From positions 1 to 24,535 of the forward strand of contig MPUH01001082.1 of NCBI GenBank assembly GCA_001970955.1: a stretch of 24,535 nucleotides of DNA. Direction: 5' to 3'. The notes beneath the pieces are model-generated. The model worked only from the letters and a program-made list of their open reading frames with translations, searched no databases and was not told the DNA's origin. Every line of letters starts with the position of its first letter. Position 1 is the first letter of the stretch. The position numbers and the translations under genes were made by a program. This document shows, piece by piece, positions 8,641 to 16,295 of the stretch. Source of the DNA: Stentor coeruleus. Its lineage: Eukaryota > Ciliophora > Heterotrichea > Heterotrichida > Stentoridae.

Positions 8641-9315
8641 TTATTGTATATCAATTTTCGGTATAAATTCTTTGATTTCTTTAATATCTTCTTCTTTAAT
8701 CTTATTTCCAGTTATTAAATATCTCTTCATATGAATCTTCTGCTTTAATACTTCAGCAATTTTTAAGCAACTTTTTTTGTTAAAAATATTACCTGAAATA
8801 TCGACTACACTCAAATTAGATAATCCTTTTATACCTTCAGTTATGAAGTTTGCAGAAGTTTTATCAAGAAGGTTATAACTAAGGTTAAGATATTCAAGTT
8901 TATGAAGATTGGATAGATATGGACCAATAACTTCTAAACTCCTTGCAGTCATTTTATTATGGGATATTGTAAGCTTAATAAGACTTTTAACAGTTGCAAG
9001 GCTCTGAAATATTTCAATTACGCTTGAGTCTTGTAAGGAATTATTTTGCAGAACTATTTTATCTAAACTAATTAGTTCTGGGAGAAGCAAAGAGAGGAGC
9101 CTTGGACCTTCAGAGCCAAGAATTCTGTCAGATAAAATGATTTTTTTTATATGAAAACCTCCGTTTTCAAAGTACTTATTATAATAATGCTTTATTTCTG
9201 GAGTCATTGACCTAAAGTTTTTTCTATAAGCAGCTTCGATAAGTGATTCAGTTTTCCTCTCATCAACTGTATGTCTTTCCTTATACGCATTATCCCGATT
9301 TTCACAGCAACCCAT
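8641..9315 (-). CDS. leucine-rich repeat protein with an N-terminal MGCC
   Basis: A 224-residue protein. From about residue 54 it carries leucine-rich repeats of ribonuclease-inhibitor spacing: LDKIVLQNNSLQDSSV, LIKLTISHNKMTARSL, LEYLNLSYNLLDKTSA and LSVVDISGNIFNKKS, about five to six units, with a short helical cap. Such LRR proteins are protein-binding scaffolds and the partner cannot be read from sequence. The N-terminus MGCCEN suggests N-myristoylation of Gly2 with palmitoylation of Cys3/Cys4, hence membrane tethering (inference; the residue at position 6 is not the preferred Ser). The gene is convergent with the kinesin. Its ATG lies only 8 bp beyond the stop codon of the next gene on the same strand, so little promoter space exists outside that gene's coding or 3' region. 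Confidence 0.8.
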   Translation of the reverse strand: MGCCENRDNAYKERHTVDERKTESLIEAAYRKNFRSMTPEIKHYYNKYFENGGFHIKKIILSDRILGSEGPRLLSLLLPELISLDKIVLQNNSLQDSSVIEIFQSLATVKSLIKLTISHNKMTARSLEVIGPYLSNLHKLEYLNLSYNLLDKTSANFITEGIKGLSNLSVVDISGNIFNKKSCLKIAEVLKQKIHMKRYLITGNKIKEEDIKEIKEFIPKIDIQ

Positions 9316-9323
9316 ATTTATTA

Positions 9324-10040
9324 CTAAATCATTCTAAAATCATATTTCGGAGTTTCCCATATCTTGAATCTCTTTCGCGGTGGTAATCTTTTAAGATCAT
9401 CTTTTCCAAATTGATTCGAACAATTTTCTTGATAACTTACTAATTTTTGTAAGTTTTCTATTGATTTAGACGATTTAGACAAATTAAACAGCTTAGAAGA
9501 TCTAAATAAAGATCCTTGGCTTGCCATTCTTACAACTTTTTTAGCTGGCAAAGTGTTATAAAGAGTGACAATAGGCTGAGGAGAATTTGCAAGTGAGAAA
9601 AGGTGTATGTTTAAATTTTGTGAATGCCTTTTTTTCTCATGCTTAAGCTCTTGTTTTGGTGTTGGTTTTGGTTCTGGGATTATAGTCCTTTCGGTATTAA
9701 AAGGGAAGTTTTTCACTGCTTTGAGGACTGGTTTTTTGAATATATTGAGATGCTCACTGATGATTTTTCTGAAGCCTGAATGCTGAAGTTCAGGTGTAGT
9801 TTGGTAATCTTCGTATTGAGGTGGAAGTGGAAGGTGAATATTTTTTAGGTCTTCGAGGTTTATCCGATTGAAACTTTTTCTTCTTACAACAGGGTTAGCT
9901 TTACCTCGCCAATTATATCTATAGATTATAAGAAATGTGCCTTTTTTCTTTGAAGATTCCTCGGGTGAAACGCTTTGATGATCCATATCTAACATAAAAG
10001 AATTACTATTATTACAACTTTTAAAAGCACAAAAAGTCAT
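9324..10040 (-). CDS. unrecognised basic protein, 238 aa
   Basis: An intact 238-codon ORF ending in TAG. No family is recognised. Visible are a possible globular strand region (GTFLIIYRYNWRGKANPVV, about 34-52), a proline-rich stretch (LPLPPQYEDY), a Pro/Lys-rich linker (PEPKPTPKQELKHEKKR), a Ser/Lys-rich segment (SLFRSSKLFNLSKSSKS) and a basic C-terminus (LKRLPPRKRFK). The overall character is basic and partly disordered. Alternative starts exist at Met16 and Met19, and the upstream sequence shows no 15/16-nt intron that would extend it. The 8-bp spacing to the LRR gene raised the idea of a single spliced gene, but no GT...AG of suitable length removes the TAG. Confidence 0.65.
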   Translation of the reverse strand: MTFCAFKSCNNSNSFMLDMDHQSVSPEESSKKKGTFLIIYRYNWRGKANPVVRRKSFNRINLEDLKNIHLPLPPQYEDYQTTPELQHSGFRKIISEHLNIFKKPVLKAVKNFPFNTERTIIPEPKPTPKQELKHEKKRHSQNLNIHLFSLANSPQPIVTLYNTLPAKKVVRMASQGSLFRSSKLFNLSKSSKSIENLQKLVSYQENCSNQFGKDDLKRLPPRKRFKIWETPKYDFRMI

Positions 10041-10267
10041 CTTTTAACTTCAATAGTCATATCAATTAATACCATCTCAGCGACCCAGCTTAAATAAATC
10101 CCATCTAAAAATCAATAATCTCTTCATTAACTACCCTAAAAAAAACTTAAATCTCCATAAAACCTTCCTAATTCAAAAATACCAAAACCTCTCAAATAGC
10201 AAAACCAATTTCCAACAAAATTAAAATCTTCATAACCTAATCCAATCATCTCATAAATTTAAATTTA
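10041..10267. other. intergenic region between two minus-strand genes
   Basis: 227 nt of AT-rich sequence without a convincing frame. It should contain the promoter of the 238-aa gene and the 3' UTR of the coiled-coil gene. Confidence 0.5.
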
Positions 10268-11875
10268 TTAATGTATACGCTTATAATGCTTCCTAACCGG
10301 TGAGAACAATTTTTCTTTAACATAAGACTTAGGTCTTTCATCACTAACAATATTCTCATTTTCACCATGCCCAACCTTAACTCTAGTCTTAGGTGAAGCT
10401 GTTGGTAGCCCTATCTTATCACTTTTCCCTTGTCCAACATTAGGAGAATTTGAAGTATTTAATGGTTTTTTCGATTTTGTACCAACATGCAAAAACTCTT
10501 CAATTGGCGTACTAACAACTCCATATTTGCATACAAGGGAATTATTCCTTAAAACAATATTTATTTGTTTTGAATTATACATATATATCCCATTAAGCAT
10601 TTTAGCAAAAGGATTTTCTATCATATGATCACAGCAGAATTTCTGTAATTGTAAATCGATTTCATCAACTTTTATTCTTTCAAGTTTTATTTCTTGTATT
10701 GTTTTATATTTAATTTGGTTAAGTTCTGATAGTATTTTGGAATTTTCTTCTTCTAGTTGTTTAACTTTGTTTTGTAGGTCTGAAATTGTTTTTTCTTGAG
10801 TTTTGATTGTCTCGTTGATAAGGTTTTGGGTAAGATTTATAGGGTTGATTTCGCTTTCTATTTCGAGGTTTTCTGAACTTTCTATGATGATTTTAGATGA
10901 GTTTATTGGGTTGATTTGTTGATCAAAAGATATTTGTGATGTATACATAGAAATTTCAGTTTCAAGTTCTTTGATACGAGATGTTTTCTCCAGATTATCA
11001 GTTTTTAAGGCTTCTTTTTCTGATGATAAGGATGTGTTTTTATCGATTAAGGTTTGGATTTCTTTAGTTAGACTAGCGTTTTCTTCTTGATAAATGTAGT
11101 AAAATGAGTTGGCAAAGTTATCGATGCTTTCTTCAGGGTTTTTAACGAGTTCATTTATTAGATTTAAGCATTTTTCTTGTGATATACTCATCGTCTGATA
11201 AAAATCTTCAGATTTATTGTTTAGATAAGGTAATTCTTTGTCTAGACTCTCAGATTTCTTCCTTAAGTCCTCTTCAATGCTATATAAATAGTCATTTTTT
11301 TGTTGTAAATCAAATTTTAATTGCCTAACTGTTTGATTTAATTCTGCGTTTTCTTTCATCAAATCACTAAGCCTATGGACAAAACAAGTATCTCGTTCTT
11401 CAGCTTTTTGCAAAGCTTCTGTATATGATAAAGTGGTCTCTTTAAGCTTAGTCTCAAAGCTTTTAACATAGTCCCTTTCATGATTTAGCATTTCTTCAAT
11501 ACATTTTTTCTCTTGCAATACGCTTATATTAACTTTTTTAAGCCTTTCAATTTTTTCACTGAGCATTTCAATTTTTTTATCATACTCAGCTTGTAGTTTT
11601 TTATCTTTTTCAACAAAAATCTCATAAGTTTTAGCATTTGAAGCTTTTTCATGATCAAGGGCAATGTTTAATGTTGCTATCGAGATTTGCAAATTGTGAA
11701 TATATTCCCAATACTCCTGGGTTTTAAACTGAATTTGTAAAGGAGCTGGGGATATTCTCTCTTCGTCTGTAAGGTTTTTTATAGTTCCACAAAGTCCTTC
11801 TGATAAACTTTCAGTCTCTAACTTACAGGCAATCGGTTCATTGCCTTCTAGTGACTTTAACGAAAATTCAAACAT
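10268..11875 (-). CDS. coiled-coil protein with possible GAR-like (GAS2-related) C-terminal domain
   Basis: A 535-residue intronless gene. Two long coiled-coil regions (about 55-210 and 265-415) are rich in Glu, Lys and Leu with heptad-like spacing. A compact segment follows at about 418-462: NPFAKMLNGIYMY, then SKQINIVLRNNSLVCKYG, then STPIEEFL. This pattern resembles divergent GAR domains (small beta-rich, zinc- and microtubule-binding in GAS2 proteins), but the match rests on spacing and the IEEFL ending and is uncertain. The last 70 residues are basic, with proline-directed sites (NSPNV, ASPKT, FSPVRK). A structural role on microtubules or the cortical cytoskeleton would fit (inference). 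The gene is divergent from the small ORF at 11917, with 41 bp between the start codons. Confidence 0.75.
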   Translation of the reverse strand: MFEFSLKSLEGNEPIACKLETESLSEGLCGTIKNLTDEERISPAPLQIQFKTQEYWEYIHNLQISIATLNIALDHEKASNAKTYEIFVEKDKKLQAEYDKKIEMLSEKIERLKKVNISVLQEKKCIEEMLNHERDYVKSFETKLKETTLSYTEALQKAEERDTCFVHRLSDLMKENAELNQTVRQLKFDLQQKNDYLYSIEEDLRKKSESLDKELPYLNNKSEDFYQTMSISQEKCLNLINELVKNPEESIDNFANSFYYIYQEENASLTKEIQTLIDKNTSLSSEKEALKTDNLEKTSRIKELETEISMYTSQISFDQQINPINSSKIIIESSENLEIESEINPINLTQNLINETIKTQEKTISDLQNKVKQLEEENSKILSELNQIKYKTIQEIKLERIKVDEIDLQLQKFCCDHMIENPFAKMLNGIYMYNSKQINIVLRNNSLVCKYGVVSTPIEEFLHVGTKSKKPLNTSNSPNVGQGKSDKIGLPTASPKTRVKVGHGENENIVSDERPKSYVKEKLFSPVRKHYKRIH

Positions 11876-11916
11876 TCAAATTATATGTATGAAATAAATC
11901 AAACGAAAATGAAGCA
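11876..11916. promoter_or_regulatory. very short divergent intergenic region
   Basis: Only 41 bp separate the ATG of the coiled-coil gene (minus) from the ATG of the small ORF (plus). If both are genes, their promoters overlap completely. No distinct box can be named. Confidence 0.35.
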
Positions 11917-12246
11917 ATGAAAATTCTGATCTCGCAATACAAACATAATCTGCCTATTGAATTTTCTCATGACTTCTATAAAGAATCTTTAAAAACAATA
12001 CAAATTAGCATAAACTCTTATAAAATCGACAAAGATCAATCGGAGAAAACTGAAAAAAAATATATACAATTATTAGAACTTGAGATAAGCAGATCATTAA
12101 AAAAACATATTCTTATCTTATAGGATGAAGATAAAGGAGGACTTTTAGGCAACTTTAAAATAGAAGTCATAAATATTCTAACAAATACTTATAAATCCAT
12201 AGGTAAAACAATACTTCAAACTTATTCAAAGAAGAGAACAATTTAG
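11917..12246 (+). pseudogene. small ORF with an in-frame TAG after codon 68
   Basis: ATG 11917 opens 68 codons to a TAG at 12121-12123. The same frame then continues for 40 more codons (DEDKGGLLGNFKIEVINILT and on) to TAG at 12244-12246. The first part is helical and charged (ISQYKHNLPIEFSHDFYKES, ... KKYIQLLELEISRSLKKHIL) and the second also looks protein-like. No 15- or 16-nt GT...AG intron ends at or spans the internal TAG: the bases at 12108-12110 are not GT. It may be a pseudogene, a 68-residue protein with chance open sequence after it, a read-through gene, or a sequence error. No family is recognised. Confidence 0.4.
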
Positions 12247-12324
12247 TCCTAATATTAGACACTCAAACTATTCCTATATCGTATTATTTCCTACACTAAC
12301 TATTAAAAAATCAAATAACATTCT

Positions 12325-14274
12325 TTACCAGTTCAAATCATTTTCCCCATTATAAAGCTTCTCCAAAGATTTTTCTATATCTCCTAGTAAAGCATTATTT
12401 TTCTGTATAAAATTTTTGCAGTATTCTAACTTAAACTCTATTCTCGAAATATCATCCTGCTCTGTTTTCTGATTTTCTTGCTGTATAACTAATTTCTGAT
12501 ATTCTTCCGTAATTAGCTTTCTTATATTTTTCAGATTTGAATTCCCTGATTCTGATGCTACATTAATAGCTCTCATTTCAGCTAAATCCATCAACATCCT
12601 ATGATCCCTTTTATCAACCGCATTAACCATTTCTTCATATATACAATGAAACTCAATTTCAATTAACTTTATCACATCCTGACTCATTTTCCATATAGTA
12701 GCATCCTCAGCAACCCTTACTGAAAAATTCCTTTTAATCTTTTTAACAACTTCAATATCCCCAAAATAATGCCCAGGACATAAAACTTTAAACCTAAACT
12801 TTTCATCAGATACAAAATGCCCTTTACCTCTAATTATAAAATATATTTCCTTTGATAACTCCCCTTCAGTATAAACATAATCCCCTGATACAAAATTCTC
12901 AGTTCTTAACAATGGTATAATAGTATAAACAAATCTTTCTTCTGCATTTTGAAACAACTCAAATATAAAAAAAGCATTATGATGTAAATTTTGAGCTATT
13001 TCAATCCTCAAAGGTATACTAAAAGAATTCAACAATCCTAAAGTTTGACTAAAACTATATTCATCTTTATCAAAAGTTTCTTTAACATATTTCTGCATTT
13101 TCTGTTTAACTTTTCTAGTAATCCTATTTTCTTCAGCATAATTGTCTATTAAAGCTAGTCTTTTATCAAGTATTTTTTTCTTCCCTTCTTCATTTGATGA
13201 TATTAATGAACTAAGACTACTTATAGCAAAAGATAGAAAATATATAGCAACAACCATCCATAACATAGCTAAAAGTATCTCCCCAGTTGTTTTTGGGGTT
13301 ATATCTCCATATCCAAAAGTACCTAAAGTTGTTAAAGCCCAGTATATTGAAGTTAAATAAATGTCGAAAATTTCTGAGTCTATCATACCTTGCCTTGAAA
13401 TCCAAGTATCAGGATCGAATTCATAAAATCTAGCAACAAAGTACCATAAACAACTTATAATATGTAAGCTTAAAATAATCATAGAAAATGTACTGATGAT
13501 TTGTGCTCCGCTATGAGAAAGACTGAAGAAATAATAGAAATTGTCGAGTAATGGAAAAGATTTAGCTTGTTTAAATAGTACAAGAACTTTGGATAAACGA
13601 AAAAGTCGTGGTAAGCTTTTTAACCTTACCAACTTGCTTAAAGTGTTATAAGTTGCTCTTTGTCCATTAGGATTCATTGAATATTGTATTAAGTCAAATG
13701 GAATACAAGCTACAACATCGATAATAAGCCATCCTTTGAGATAATTTGTAAATATTTGTTTTCGAGAGCATATTAGTTTTCCTTCACCATCAAAGTACGC
13801 TGTGTTTAGAGTTATAATAACATCCAAGATGAAAATGCTAGTCAGAATACAGTCAATTATGAACCACTGGTCAAATTCTCGGCTTACTATAAAAGCTAAT
13901 AAAAAAGGTGTGACAATAGCTGTATACAAAAGGCTTAATCCCAAGATAAGATTCCAGTATACTTTAAAACCTTCAGAAGGATGAAACATTGATATGGGGA
14001 CTATAATAGCTTCTGAAATAGTTTTTACGCTTTTTATAAGGTTTTGATGTTTAGTTAGGACGTCTGATAAGTTTTCTGAAGGATCGATGTCGCTTAGTGT
14101 TCTTGGACCAAAAAGTTTTATATTTCTCATCATTTTACTTATTCGAATACTCATTAAGATCCTCATGTGTAATCTTTTCCAGACTTCTTTATATTTTGAA
14201 TGGATAGTTTCGTCGAAGTTATCGGTAAATAGTAAAAGTTCATGAGTGCTGTGAAGCATTCTAGAGTCATTCAT
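12325..14274 (-). CDS. voltage-gated-type K+ channel with a cyclic-nucleotide-binding domain
   Basis: A 649-residue intronless gene for a six-transmembrane channel. S1 is at about 107-129, S2 137-160, S3 180-198, and S4 212-235 with basic residues every third position (R217, R223, R226, K229). S5 is at 258-281, followed by the pore helix, selectivity filter TFGYGD (319-324) and S6 (332-357). The filter predicts K+ selectivity. A C-linker (about 360-450) leads to a cyclic-nucleotide-binding domain (about 452-540) with GDYVYTEGE, FIIRGKG, YFGDIEVV and KRNFSVRV. The phosphate-cassette Arg seems kept, but the usual Thr/Ala after it are Asn/Phe, so ligand binding is uncertain. This is the CNG/HCN/EAG-type superfamily, which in ciliates shapes membrane potential and ciliary behaviour. 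An 83-bp tandem duplication covers the start codon. Confidence 0.93.
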   Translation of the reverse strand: MNDSRMLHSTHELLLFTDNFDETIHSKYKEVWKRLHMRILMSIRISKMMRNIKLFGPRTLSDIDPSENLSDVLTKHQNLIKSVKTISEAIIVPISMFHPSEGFKVYWNLILGLSLLYTAIVTPFLLAFIVSREFDQWFIIDCILTSIFILDVIITLNTAYFDGEGKLICSRKQIFTNYLKGWLIIDVVACIPFDLIQYSMNPNGQRATYNTLSKLVRLKSLPRLFRLSKVLVLFKQAKSFPLLDNFYYFFSLSHSGAQIISTFSMIILSLHIISCLWYFVARFYEFDPDTWISRQGMIDSEIFDIYLTSIYWALTTLGTFGYGDITPKTTGEILLAMLWMVVAIYFLSFAISSLSSLISSNEEGKKKILDKRLALIDNYAEENRITRKVKQKMQKYVKETFDKDEYSFSQTLGLLNSFSIPLRIEIAQNLHHNAFFIFELFQNAEERFVYTIIPLLRTENFVSGDYVYTEGELSKEIYFIIRGKGHFVSDEKFRFKVLCPGHYFGDIEVVKKIKRNFSVRVAEDATIWKMSQDVIKLIEIEFHCIYEEMVNAVDKRDHRMLMDLAEMRAINVASESGNSNLKNIRKLITEEYQKLVIQQENQKTEQDDISRIEFKLEYCKNFIQKNNALLGDIEKSLEKLYNGENDLNW

Positions 14275-14427
14275 TGCCTGTTAATATTTTTATATTGAAT
14301 TATTATTCTGATAAATTAATGTGGAGGTTATGATTGAAAGTATTTAGAGTCATTCATTGCCTGTTAATATTTTTATATTGAATTATTATTCTGATAAATT
14401 AATGTGGAGGTTATGATTGAAAGTATT
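14262..14427. repeat. exact 83-bp tandem duplication over the K+ channel start codon
   Basis: 14262-14344 and 14345-14427 are identical base for base. The unit includes the first four codons of the channel (MNDS) and its 5' flank. The second copy therefore places another ATG at 14357 on the minus strand, which reads MNDSKYFQS and stops: a nine-codon upstream ORF out of frame with the channel (83 is not a multiple of 3). It may be a true tandem duplication or an unmerged assembly overlap like the single-N joins further right, but no N is present here. Confidence 0.95.
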
Positions 14428-15041
14428 TAAAAGAATTTGAAAGAATTTTTGATTATGAATATTTGATTTATAATAGACAAAAGCTTATAAATTGGATAAT
14501 TGATTTTATTGTAAAATGCTTTGAACTTTCAATAGAATTAAAGTGTTGGGAATAGAGATTAATAATAAAAAATGATGATTATGTTTGGATGTAACAATGG
14601 GAGAAGATGATATTGAATAGAAGAAAAAATATATGATAGAGGATACTGTGATAATATTTTAGATGATATAAAATTTAATACTTGAGTAAATTATAGGTAT
14701 ATAAGAAATATGCATATATAGAAAAAATTTTGAAGTGGGGATAAAATTTTCTTATAATTTTCATGGTTTAAATACAGCAATTTCAATTAAAAAAATCTTG
14801 ATAGGAGTAATATACTTGGATTTTAATATAAAATAAAAATTCAAGTTCTATATCTAATTATTTTTAATGTGTATTTATTATATTTCATAGTATTTTACTA
14901 TAAAGTATAACTAAGAAAAAATATTTGAATTTTGTTAGCACTTAAATATAACCATCATTAGACTTATTATATATCATTATTTGCTAATTTAATAATCAAA
15001 CTCTCTTTAAAAAATACTTTACCATCTAGGAGCATTTTAAT
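14428..15041. other. AT-rich intergenic region
   Basis: About 610 nt with no protein-like frame on either strand, no RNA gene and no repeat that I can see. It includes the upstream region of the K+ channel gene beyond the tandem duplication. Confidence 0.55.
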
Positions 15042-15874
15042 ATGAATTCAAATTCAAGTATACAATATTTTTTCTTTACCAATAAACCAACAGGTCAGGT
15101 CTTCTCTATCAAATCTTAAATCCTTATATACATTTTTAATTCCTTATAACCCAACAATCTAAATCCTGTTCAAAACCTACAAAAATCCATTTACGACCTC
15201 TGTTCTTTACAAAAACTTAAATCCTAAAATCTAATAAATGTCCTCAGATATTAACCAAAATTTTAGCCCTAGAAAAAAAAATATCCAGTACTCAAACACA
15301 AATTTTATTCATTCGAAACAAAAATATTGATCTAACAAAATCCAAAAGAGCTTCTTCAATCTGAAATCCACCAAAACAAAAAGAAATCCTCAGACTAAAA
15401 TCCGATCTTTCCCTTAAAGACAACTTCTGTAATGAGCTTTTAATAAAACTTACAAATTCCAACGACGAACTTTTAAAAGCTTACTCTGAGGTTTATGAAC
15501 TTAATCAAAAACTATTTTCTATATATAATCCTTCAAGCATAACATGCCAAATAGATAATTCAGAACAAATCTTATAAAAATGATCTGTGTAGATTTGGAA
15601 GTTAGATTTTGGAGAAAAGAACAAGAAATAATAGCTCTTGGGCAAAGATACAAATAAGAATTAAAACTTATAATGGAAAAAAAACTAAAATTATTTTTTA
15701 AAAAAGCCAGAATTGACTTAATCCAACAGTGCAGAATATTGAAAAACTTTGTTTTCTGAAGGGAATGTTAATTGATATAAAGAAAGCTGTAATCGTCCTA
15801 TAATGGATTACAATAAATTATATGAGAAAATTAGTCCAGAAAAAGAGAAGGGGAAGGATGAGGTTGTTGATTAA
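15042..15874 (+). pseudogene. decayed coiled-coil protein gene
   Basis: Coding-like segments follow one another on the plus strand but in changing frames. MNSNSSIQYFFFTNKPTGQV starts at 15042. MSSDINQNFSPRKKNIQYS starts at 15238 and hits TGA at 15328 after a run of nine A. A frame with IRNKNIDLTKSKRASSI meets TGA at 15362 and then stays open for 70 codons (KEILRLKSDLSLKDNFCNEL...). A third frame from 15580 gives VDLEVRFWRKEQEIIALGQR, TAA at 15655, then 33 open codons (KKARIDLIQQCRILKNFVF). MDYNKLYEKISPEKEKGKDE ends the series at TAA 15872-15874. Composition is that of a charged helical protein. No 15/16-nt intron removes the stops. At least four disabling changes suggest a pseudogene. The family is unknown. 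Confidence 0.5.
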
Positions 15875-16295
15875 TTTGAAGATGCATCAGAACTGTCCAG
15901 CTTTTTTTCGTAGCTGTTCTTTCTAGTGAATTTCTAAGTTAGAGATTAGTAAATAATTAAAAAATATTTGCAGTATATGATAAGAGTAATAAATTTATAG
16001 TTATTAACATCTATAAAAAATACTTTTAAATGAAGATTATTTTGATTCATGATATTACCTAGCACAAAATNTTAACATCTATAAAAAATACTTTTAAATG
16101 AAGATTATTTTGATTCATGATATTACCTAGCACAAAATTATATAATAAACTCAATTTATAAAAAAACTGTAATTCCTTCGAAATTATTAAATTCTTACTA
16201 CAAAAAACAATCATCTTCACTCACACACCATAAAACAATTTTAAATCATACCATCATAAAATCATTACTTCATATCATTAATAACCTTATATCAC
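15875..16295. other. intergenic region containing a contig join
   Basis: AT-rich sequence between the decayed gene and the 3' end of the giant surface-protein gene. It shows no coding potential. About a third of it is the duplicated join described at 16004-16138. Confidence 0.5.
16004..16138. repeat. single-N join with identical 67-bp flanks
   Basis: 16004-16070 and 16072-16138 are identical and separated by one N at 16071. This is what two overlapping contig ends look like when abutted with an N instead of being merged. The true sequence probably holds one copy. Confidence 0.93.

Noticed and set aside
9313..9345. The 238-aa gene and the LRR gene as one spliced gene
   Set aside because: No GT...AG pair of 15-16 nt removes the TAG, and the LRR gene has its own ATG with a plausible MGCC start.
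12100..12123. A tiny intron removing the in-frame TAG of the small ORF
   Set aside because: No GT lies 15 or 16 nt before the AG of the TAG, and no nearby GT...AG of that length spans it.
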